This document shows, piece after piece, positions 1 to 5,874 of a DNA stretch of 5,874 bases (within the stretch, counting starts at the first letter, position 1; the number at the start of each line of letters is the position of its first letter). The notes under the pieces are model-generated. The model was not told the origin of the DNA and ran no database searches. It saw only the letters and a program-made list of their open reading frames with translations. Position numbers and translations under genes: made by a program. Source of the DNA: an uncultured bacterium (GTDB lineage: Bacteria > Verrucomicrobiota > Kiritimatiellia > CAIKKV01 > CAITUY01); assembly GCA_903934155.1 (NCBI GenBank), contig CAIZMS010000266.1:1-5874 (forward strand), read 5' to 3'.

Positions 1-1750
1 GGCAGGTCAGGAAGGCGAATGAGGCCAGCCAGAAGTTCTGGGCCATTTCACTGGGGAACGACTGGATGACGGTCACATAGCCACCCTTGACGCCGGGTGC
101 ATTCCCCGTGGCGAGGGTTAATGCATGGAATGCCGCCGAGGTCATGGTGCCGAGCAGAAGGCCCAGGAAGGCGCCGGTTGCGGTGATTCGCTTCCAGAAC
201 ATGCCCAACAGGAAGGTCGCGAAGAGGGGCGCATTGACAAATCCGAACACGAGCTGGATCACATCCATGGCATTGTTATACATCGCGGCAAAGTAGGCGC
301 AGGCGATACTGATCAGGATGCCCGCCACGGTGGCCGCCCTGCCCATCCACATATAGTGGGCATCGCTCTTGCTACGCCCAATGTAGGCCTGATAGAGGTC
401 GTAGGTCCAGATGGTGTTGAAGGCGGTGACATTTCCGGCCATCCCCGACATGAAGGAGGCGAGAAGTGCCGTCAACGCAAGCCCAAGCAATCCCGTAGGG
501 CAGTATCGTTTGACCAGCGACAGGATGACCCCGTCATAGTCGTTTTCAGCCACGGCGTTCTGTACACGGCCCTTGATGTCGGCATCGCTCAGAGTCGGGG
601 CAGCCTTGATGATTTCATCCACCTTAGCCGGGATCATCTTCAAGCCTGCAGCCTTGGCCACCTCCTGTACGGCGGCTTCACCGCTCAAGCCGGTGGCCGC
701 GGCATTTTTGACAGCCGGAATGATCTTTTCATAGGCGGATTCGGCGATGATCTTGGGGGGGAGGCGGTACCCGTCCTTGCCTGTAAAGGCAAGGCCCGCC
801 GCAATCATGCCGGGGAGAATGACGAGGGCGGGAATGAACATTTTCGGAATGGCTCCGATCAGGGGGGTGCGCCGGGCGGCGCTCATGTCCTTGGCCGCCA
901 TGGCCCGCTGAACCACGAGGAAGTTGGTACACCAGTAGCCGAAGGCCAGCACGAAGCCGAGACCAAAAACCATGGCAAAGATATCCACGCCCATGGGGTT
1001 GGCGGAGGCGCCTTGAATCATCGGGCTCCAGGCTCCAGTCCATGCATCCGGTTGGAAGCTCTTGTCGCCGACTCCAATAGAGGCCGGGTTCTGGGCCACG
1101 CCAGCCAGTTTCTCCTTCAGCACGCTCCAGCCGCCGACATCCTTAAGGCCCAGGTAGACCACGGGCGAGAAGCCGAGCACGATCATGAAGAACTGCAACA
1201 CTTCGGTGTAGATGGCTGAGGTCAGGCCGCCCTTTAAGACATAAAGCAGGACCACGCCTGAGCAGATCCAGAGACTCATGTGATAGTTCCATCCGAGCAG
1301 TGAATTCAGCAACTTGGCCAGGGCGTTCATTGAAATACCCGACGCAAAAACCGTCATAATGGCGAAACTGATGGAATTCAGGCAACGAACCCTTCCATCA
1401 AAACGCATGTTCAGGTATTCCGGCACGGACCGGGCCTTGGAGCCGTAATAAAACGGCATCATGAACACCGCGAGGAAGGTCATGGCGAGAATGGCGCCGA
1501 TCCAGTAGAAATGGCAGGTCATCATTCCGTACTTGGCACCACTGGCCGCCATACCGACAAGTTCCAGCGCGCCGAGGTTGGCCGAAATGAAGGCCAACCC
1601 GGTGACCCAGGCGGGGATGGATCGACCGGACATGAAGAAGTCGTTACTTGACTTCATGTATTTTCGGAGGGCCTGGCCAATGCCCAGCACAAATCCGACA
1701 TAGATCAACATGATGCTGTAATCCATCCACCCCAGCGTAATATTTGGCAT
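1..1750 (-). CDS. Sodium:solute symporter, SGLT-like (SSS family), C-terminus cut by window edge
   Basis: Inner-membrane transporter expected to use the sodium gradient to import a small solute; the substrate (sugar, organic acid or other) cannot be told from sequence. From the ATG at 1750, 583 codons are open to the window edge. About 13 hydrophobic helices are visible, near residues 9-26, 47-70, 80-101, 123-149, 157-175, 183-204, 255-280, 299-322, 409-438, 468-490, 497-518, 525-547 and from 572. Family marks include SANLG at 56-60, GGLTS at 174-178 followed by YTEVLQ, YWCTN at 272-276 with VVQRAMAAK, KMF..A.VILPGMIA at 303-317, and a full match to the second SSS signature at 516-536 (GMFWKR...GAFLGLLLGTM). 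Oddities: an 80-residue periplasmic segment before helix 9, and S435-G436 where SGLTs have Ser-Ser. The start is favoured by an AAGGAG site 8 bases upstream. The gene is divergent from uvrC. Family assignment is very secure. Confidence 0.95.
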   Translation of the reverse strand, partial: MPNITLGWMDYSIMLIYVGFVLGIGQALRKYMKSSNDFFMSGRSIPAWVTGLAFISANLGALELVGMAASGAKYGMMTCHFYWIGAILAMTFLAVFMMPFYYGSKARSVPEYLNMRFDGRVRCLNSISFAIMTVFASGISMNALAKLLNSLLGWNYHMSLWICSGVVLLYVLKGGLTSAIYTEVLQFFMIVLGFSPVVYLGLKDVGGWSVLKEKLAGVAQNPASIGVGDKSFQPDAWTGAWSPMIQGASANPMGVDIFAMVFGLGFVLAFGYWCTNFLVVQRAMAAKDMSAARRTPLIGAIPKMFIPALVILPGMIAAGLAFTGKDGYRLPPKIIAESAYEKIIPAVKNAAATGLSGEAAVQEVAKAAGLKMIPAKVDEIIKAAPTLSDADIKGRVQNAVAENDYDGVILSLVKRYCPTGLLGLALTALLASFMSGMAGNVTAFNTIWTYDLYQAYIGRSKSDAHYMWMGRAATVAGILISIACAYFAAMYNNAMDVIQLVFGFVNAPLFATFLLGMFWKRITATGAFLGLLLGTMTSAAFHALTLATGNAPGVKGGYVTVIQSFPSEMAQNFWLASFAFLTC

Positions 1751-1758
1751 GCTATCGA

Positions 1759-1764
1759 CTCCTT
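1759..1764 (-). promoter_or_regulatory. Ribosome binding site of the symporter
   Basis: On the minus strand AAGGAG lies 8 bases before the ATG at 1750. This fixes the symporter start, ahead of the internal in-frame ATG eight codons later. It is the only strong Shine-Dalgarno match at any of the four gene starts in the window. Confidence 0.8.
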
Positions 1765-1826
1765 GTGTTTGTGGTCAAAGGCTGTGAACCTATCAAAATG
1801 CCGTGTGTTGGGAAATGGTTTTCTCC

Positions 1827-1859
1827 GCATTCCCCATGCATTCCCCATGCCTTCCCAAA
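1827..1859. repeat. 11-bp tandem direct repeat in the divergent intergenic region
   Basis: GCATTCCCCAT occurs at 1827-1837 and again, perfectly, at 1838-1848. A third degenerate copy, GCCTTCCCAAA, follows at 1849-1859 and matches at 8 of 11 positions. The unit length is close to one helical turn, so repeated bases face the same side of the DNA. It lies about 75 bases upstream of the symporter start and about 60 bases upstream of the uvrC start. It could be a regulator binding site or simply a small duplication; the sequence does not decide. Confidence 0.8.
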
Positions 1860-1916
1860 GCCTGCTCCAAACGCCCGTGCTTGTTGCGTGGCGGACCGTG
1901 TTGTACAGTGGCCAGC

Positions 1917-3407
1917 GTGATCACGTTATCCGACAAGGTTCGACGAAAGCTTCAGGAACTTCCCGACAAGCCGGGGTGCTACCTGATGCGGGATCGGCGG
2001 GGAAAAATCATTTATATCGGTAAGGCGCTGTCCCTGCGGAAGCGTGTGCAGTCCTATTTCCGGACAGGAACCTGGGTCAAGGCCGATCCCAAACTGAGGG
2101 GCTTGATCCGCAGCGTTGATGATTTTGACATTCTGGTGACCCGAAATGAAGCCGAAGCCCTATTGACGGAAGGGCAACTCATCAAGGATTACAAGCCTCG
2201 CTATAATGTTGATATGAGGGATGACAAGCGTTTCCTGATGCTCAAGATTGATCCCTCGGAGCCTTGGCCCCAGTTTAAGGCTGTGCGCCTCCGGAAAGAT
2301 GATGGGGCGGTCTATCTCGGGCCCTATGTCAATTCTGTCGCCACCCGTGCGGCCATGGATTTTGTAGAAAAAACGTTTGGGCTGAGGAAGTGCCGCCCCT
2401 TGAACCCCGGGCCGGAGGACCATCGGCATTGTATCAACGACATCGTGCGGTACTGTTCCGCACCCTGCGTTGGCCGGATCACCCGGCCGGATTACATTCA
2501 GAAGGTCGATTCAGCGTGTGCCTTTCTGAGAGGGGAAACCCCGGCGTTACTGCATGACCTCAGGGAGAGGATGGCGGAGGCGGCGGTGTCACATAAGTTT
2601 GAGGAGGCCGCCGCCCTGCGCGATACCTGGCTGATGTTGAAGGAAATCTGCAGTCAGCGCGCCCGGGTGCTCTCAACCCCCGAGATGAAGACGGCGGATG
2701 CCCGTGCCGGGGTGGAGGAACTCCGGCTGGCCCTGGGGCTTGCGCAGTCGCCACGATTGATGGAATGTTACGACATCTCGAATATCTCCGGAAAACACTC
2801 GGTCGCCAGTCAGGTTTGCGCGGTGGATGGCGTCCCGGCGCCAGCCCGGTACCGGCATTACCGGATCAAGACGGTGCACCAGTCGGATGACCCGGCAATG
2901 ATGACTGAAGTCATCCGGCGAAGGTTTGAACGATTGAGGACGGAGGGGGGCGTGTCGCCAGACCTGTTGATCGTGGACGGCGGATTGCCGCAGTTGAACG
3001 CCGCCCAGGGGGAAATGGACCGGTTGGGATATGGACGGATTCCCGTCATTGGTCTTGCCAAGCGCTATGAGGAAATTCATGTTCCCGGAAGCTTGTCACC
3101 CTTGCGGTTTTCCGCTGATTCGAAGGCGCTCTATGTTCTTCAGCGGATCCGGGACGAGGCGCATCGCTTCGCTCTGGCCTACCACCGGAAACTGCGCGCC
3201 CGTCGCCTTCGCGAATCGGTGATTGATGAGATTCCCGGGATGGGCGATAAACGCAAGGCGGCGCTCTTGAGCCATTTCGGGTCGGTACGCCGGCTTCAGC
3301 ACGCTCGTGAGGAGGAGATTGCTGCCGTGCCTGGCATTGGGGCGGCGATGGCCGCTGAGATTGCGCGTTGGCTAAATCGAAAAGATAGGGATATAGACGG
3401 GACATGA
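1917..3407 (+). CDS. uvrC: UvrABC nucleotide excision repair endonuclease subunit C, short form
   Basis: Makes the two incisions flanking DNA damage after UvrA-UvrB loading; cytoplasmic. With the GTG start at 1917 it has 496 residues. The GIY-YIG nuclease (about 15-97) keeps Y22, Y33, G35, R43, E80 and N97. Four cysteines, C159, C172, C180 and C184, match the E. coli Fe-S ligands in order and near-identical spacing. A UVR motif (UvrB contact) lies at about 212-247. The C-terminal RNase H-like nuclease keeps D286, D325, D354 and H416, matching E. coli D399, D438, D466 and H538. Two helix-hairpin-helix motifs follow (PGMG at 440-443, PGIG at 472-475). Only about 34 residues link the UVR motif to the second nuclease, against roughly 150 in E. 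coli. The start is uncertain: an in-frame ATG at 1803 would add 38 residues unlike UvrC, and GTG at 1908 is also possible. No clear ribosome binding site precedes any of them. The stop overlaps the next start. Confidence 0.95.
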   Translation: MITLSDKVRRKLQELPDKPGCYLMRDRRGKIIYIGKALSLRKRVQSYFRTGTWVKADPKLRGLIRSVDDFDILVTRNEAEALLTEGQLIKDYKPRYNVDMRDDKRFLMLKIDPSEPWPQFKAVRLRKDDGAVYLGPYVNSVATRAAMDFVEKTFGLRKCRPLNPGPEDHRHCINDIVRYCSAPCVGRITRPDYIQKVDSACAFLRGETPALLHDLRERMAEAAVSHKFEEAAALRDTWLMLKEICSQRARVLSTPEMKTADARAGVEELRLALGLAQSPRLMECYDISNISGKHSVASQVCAVDGVPAPARYRHYRIKTVHQSDDPAMMTEVIRRRFERLRTEGGVSPDLLIVDGGLPQLNAAQGEMDRLGYGRIPVIGLAKRYEEIHVPGSLSPLRFSADSKALYVLQRIRDEAHRFALAYHRKLRARRLRESVIDEIPGMGDKRKAALLSHFGSVRRLQHAREEEIAAVPGIGAAMAAEIARWLNRKDRDIDGT

Positions 3408-5188
3408 CGACATCTGAAAAAATCGCGGCCTTGAGGAAACTTATGGCGGCCCGAAACATGGCGGCACTGATTGTGCCGTCCTGCGATCCACATCAGAGCG
3501 AAGCCGTCTCATCTCGGTGGCAGGCGCGGCAGTGGGTTTCGGGATTCACCGGTTCGGCGGGTTCTCTGGTGATCACCGCCCGGCAGGCGGTGCTCTGGGT
3601 TGACGGCCGGTATTTCATTCAGGCGGAACAAGAACTCCGGGGAAGCGGAATTCGATTGTTGAAAGGGCGGGAACCCGGTGTTCCCACCGTCAACGAATGG
3701 ATTCTTGCCCATTTGAAAAAGGGCCAGGCCGTGGTGTGTGATGGAACGCTTTTTTCCGTCGAGGCGGCACGGGAGATGGAAAAGGCCTTTTCTCCAAAAC
3801 AACTCCGGCTACGGATGCATGAAGATCTTGTGGGCCGGGTCTGGAAAGACCGGCCTGGGTTTCCTGCAGGGCCCGCCCTGGATTATCCTTTGGCGTATGC
3901 AGGCGTGAGCCGCCGGGATAAGCTGAAAACGGTGCGTGCCCATCTGGCGGAAAAGAAGGCGGATTATCTTCTGCTGGCCTCTCTGGATGATATTGCCTGG
4001 CTGTTTAATATCCGCGGGAGTGATGTTGCCAACTGTCCCGTGGTATTGGCCTATGCCTTGGTGGGAATGAAAAAAGTTTGTCTGTTTGCGGATGAGTCGA
4101 AATTCCCCAAACTGCTGAAAAAGAGACTGGCGACGGCTGGCGTGAGTCTTCATTCTTATGGTGCCGTTGCGGGGCACCTGAAGTCGCTGCCGCCATCAAA
4201 ATTCTTGTGTTATAATCCACGCCGGGTTAGCCGGTGGCTGGCCGATGCTCTGCCGGATTCCATGAGGACAATCGAGGAAACCCCCGACATCACGACTACC
4301 CTGAAGGCGGTCAAGAATCCGGTGGAGCAGGGGCATTTCCAGAAGGCCGCTCTTATGGACGGGCTTGCGATTGTACGGTTCATGGCCTGGTTGGAGCGTG
4401 CTCTCAAGGCCGGGGAGCCGGTTACGGAATATTCAGCCGGTGAGAAGCTGGCCTCTTTGAGGCGCGAGGCTCCGGAGTGCCGGGGTGATAGTTTTTCCGT
4501 GATCTGCGGCTATCAGGCGAACGGGGCGATTGTTCACTATCGGGCGGATTCGCGGCGTTCCTCGATATTGGGGAAGAATGGGCTGCTTCTGGTTGATTCC
4601 GGCGGACAGTACTTCGGGGGAACGATGGATACCACCCGGACGGTGGCGCTGGGGCCCGTCCCGCGTCTGGCCTGTTTGAACTATACACGGGTGTTGAAGG
4701 GCTTCCTGGCATTAAGTCACGTTCGATTCCCAACGGGAACCACGGGCACCCATCTGGATACGTTGGCCAGACTTCCGCTCTGGGCTGAAGGGTTGAATTA
4801 CCGGCATGGGAGTGGACACGGGGTGGGATCCTATTTGAATGTGCATGAGGGGCCGCATGGATTCAGCCCGGTCTGGAGCCCCTGCGCCTTGAAGCCCGGG
4901 ATGGTGACCACGATTGAGCCGGGGTATTATGAGCCCGGGAAATACGGGATCCGGATTGAAAACATGGTGTTGGTGAAGCCTTATAAGACGACCGGATGCG
5001 GGGAGTTTCTTCAGTTTGAAACCCTGACTTTGTGTCCCTTCGATACCACACCTGTCGTGATGTCACGGCTGACATCCGAAGAACGGGACTGGCTGAACCA
5101 CTATCACCGCCGGGTCTGGCGCCTGTTGTCGCCACGGCTCGATCCGATTCAACGGGAATGGTTGAAACGGAAGACGGCGCCGATCTGA
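3404..5188 (+). CDS. Xaa-Pro aminopeptidase (aminopeptidase P, peptidase family M24B), three-domain form
   Basis: Cleaves the N-terminal residue from peptides with proline in second place, a bond most aminopeptidases cannot cut; it helps recycle peptides and is probably cytoplasmic, as no signal peptide is seen. The 594 residues form two creatinase-like N-terminal domains (about 5-150 and 165-300), a pita-bread M24 catalytic domain (about 310-525) and an M24 C-terminal tail (about 533-594). The two-metal ligands are D398, D409, H472, E505 and E519, with catalytic histidines H378 (VHY) and H481 (NVHEGP). Spacing matches human XPNPEP1 (D415, D426, H489, E523, E537) with a nearly constant offset of 17-18. 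It is thus the long, eukaryote-like type, not the roughly 440-residue E. coli PepP type. It starts inside the uvrC stop (ATGA at 3404-3407), which suggests translational coupling. No strong ribosome binding site is visible. Confidence 0.95.
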   Translation: MTTSEKIAALRKLMAARNMAALIVPSCDPHQSEAVSSRWQARQWVSGFTGSAGSLVITARQAVLWVDGRYFIQAEQELRGSGIRLLKGREPGVPTVNEWILAHLKKGQAVVCDGTLFSVEAAREMEKAFSPKQLRLRMHEDLVGRVWKDRPGFPAGPALDYPLAYAGVSRRDKLKTVRAHLAEKKADYLLLASLDDIAWLFNIRGSDVANCPVVLAYALVGMKKVCLFADESKFPKLLKKRLATAGVSLHSYGAVAGHLKSLPPSKFLCYNPRRVSRWLADALPDSMRTIEETPDITTTLKAVKNPVEQGHFQKAALMDGLAIVRFMAWLERALKAGEPVTEYSAGEKLASLRREAPECRGDSFSVICGYQANGAIVHYRADSRRSSILGKNGLLLVDSGGQYFGGTMDTTRTVALGPVPRLACLNYTRVLKGFLALSHVRFPTGTTGTHLDTLARLPLWAEGLNYRHGSGHGVGSYLNVHEGPHGFSPVWSPCALKPGMVTTIEPGYYEPGKYGIRIENMVLVKPYKTTGCGEFLQFETLTLCPFDTTPVVMSRLTSEERDWLNHYHRRVWRLLSPRLDPIQREWLKRKTAPI

Positions 5189-5192
5189 CACA

Positions 5193-5874
5193 ATGATGAG
5201 GATATTTCACATAAGATGGTTGGCGTCCCTGTTGATGGGGGTGTTGGCGTTATTGGCGGCGGAACGGGTGTCGGCTGGCTGGATTGAGGAACGGGACGGG
5301 AAAACCGTGATCCATGTGAAGTTGTTTGATCTGCCTGATCCTTCGAGTCCGGATGTGGCAAGTCGGGCGGGGGTGGAGGCGGTCGAAGCGTTCAAAAAGG
5401 ATTTTCCCAGGCTGTTTGCCGAAAAATACCGGGCACGGTACCAGGCGGATCCGGGTCGTTACGGGGGGCATCGCTGGGACAATGTGTCGGTTGAGCTGGA
5501 GCGGTTTACCGGCATCACGGTCAAGGGGGTTGAGGTCGATCTTCTCGCGATTGCCGGAGGGTTGGCGCCGGATGTTCTCTATGTCAACTTCCGCAAGTCG
5601 GAAACCTATATCCGCAATAATTTTCTGTATCCGCTGGATCGGCCCGGAGATGGCTATCTTTCGGCGATGGATCGGGAGGCGCAGGAGTTCCGGATCAATC
5701 CCAAGTTGTGGCCGGTGATCCGGCGTCCCGGTCCGGGCGGAACCCATGTCTGGGCCCTTCCGTATGGCGGGGCGATGGGCAATGTGCTGATGTTTAGGAA
5801 GGATCTTTTTGACGCCAAGAGGATGCGGTATCCCACTTCGGAGTGGACGCTGGATGACCTGATGGCGGCGGCCA
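5193..5874 (+). CDS. Secreted ABC transporter solute-binding protein (family 1), 3' end cut by window
   Basis: Probable periplasmic receptor delivering a solute, perhaps a sugar, to an ABC importer; ligand unknown. From the ATG at 5193 it is open for 227 codons to the window edge; the ATG at 5196 is an equal alternative. Residues 1-28 form a Sec signal peptide: R3, R8, hydrophobic core LASLLMGVLALLAA (10-23), and a likely cut after V-S-A at 28. There is no lipobox cysteine. Family marks are FTGITVKG (105-112), DLLAIAGGLAPDVLYVN (116-132), F..PLD (144-149), WALPYGG (187-193), then a stretch near 199-227 resembling the usual binding-protein pattern of hydrophobic-F-x-KDLF, P, T-x-E-W-T-x-DDL-x-AA. 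Between the first strand (VKLFDLPDP, 43-50) and FTGI there are more residues than usual. The gene starts 4 bases after the peptidase stop, so it is probably in the same operon. No clear ribosome binding site is seen. Confidence 0.85.
   Translation, partial: MMRIFHIRWLASLLMGVLALLAAERVSAGWIEERDGKTVIHVKLFDLPDPSSPDVASRAGVEAVEAFKKDFPRLFAEKYRARYQADPGRYGGHRWDNVSVELERFTGITVKGVEVDLLAIAGGLAPDVLYVNFRKSETYIRNNFLYPLDRPGDGYLSAMDREAQEFRINPKLWPVIRRPGPGGTHVWALPYGGAMGNVLMFRKDLFDAKRMRYPTSEWTLDDLMAAA

Noticed and set aside
755..761. Run of seven G (C on the coding strand) in the symporter as a phase-variation tract
   Set aside because: The tract reads as Pro-Pro codons in an intact frame within a GC-rich gene. 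Seven bases is short, with no other sign of switching.
125..1219. Long plus-strand open frame (364 residues) opposite the symporter
   Set aside because: It is antisense to a clear SSS protein, is rich in Gly, His and Arg typical of GC-rich shadow frames, and shows no recognisable domain or start signal.
1803..1916. 38-residue N-terminal extension of uvrC from the ATG at 1803
   Set aside because: The extra residues do not resemble UvrC, include the tandem repeat and have no ribosome binding site. Family similarity begins only after about 1917.
1751..1916. SOS (LexA) box or sigma-70 promoter for uvrC
   Set aside because: I saw no CTG-N10-CAG or GAAC-N4-GTTC box. The best sigma-70 guess (TTGTGG at 1769 with TATCAA at 1791) is too weak to list.
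1763..2023. Plus-strand open frame crossing the intergenic region into uvrC
   Set aside because: It overlaps uvrC in another frame, encodes nothing recognisable and lacks a ribosome binding site.
3046..3459. Minus-strand open frames opposite uvrC and the peptidase
   Set aside because: They lie opposite well-supported coding sequence, overlap each other in several frames and show no domain. They are shadow frames.

Overview
This window looks like an ordinary chromosomal stretch from a moderately GC-rich, Gram-negative-type bacterium. Protein style is the only clue to lineage: the UvrC N-terminus, a long SGLT-like symporter and a secreted solute-binding protein with an extra N-terminal segment. 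By recall rather than search, these fit the Verrucomicrobiota/Kiritimatiellota/Planctomycetota (PVC) group. That placement is an inference with low confidence.

Layout. Positions 1-1750 (minus strand) hold a sodium:solute symporter (SSS) of the SGLT-like type. Its start is inside the window and its C-terminus runs off the left edge. Positions 1751-1916 are a 166-base divergent intergenic region. It carries a good ribosome binding site for the symporter and an 11-bp tandem repeat (two perfect copies plus one degenerate copy). No convincing sigma-70 promoter is visible. On the plus strand, three tightly packed genes run rightward. The first is uvrC, about 1917-3407, with all catalytic and Fe-S residues but about 115 residues shorter than the E. 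coli protein. The second is a three-domain Xaa-Pro aminopeptidase (M24B) at 3404-5188, overlapping uvrC by ATGA. The third is a secreted ABC-type solute-binding protein starting at 5193, four bases after the peptidase stop, and cut by the right edge.

How they work together. The symporter and the solute-binding protein are both solute-uptake parts, but they lie in different transcription units. The plus-strand genes probably form one operon joining DNA repair, proline-peptide turnover and uptake. The spacing suggests co-transcription; a shared pathway is not evident. No RNA gene, mobile element, CRISPR array or terminator was found. No clearly new system is visible. The best leads are the shortened UvrC, the symporter's altered Na2 sodium site and periplasmic insert, and the phased repeat between the divergent genes.
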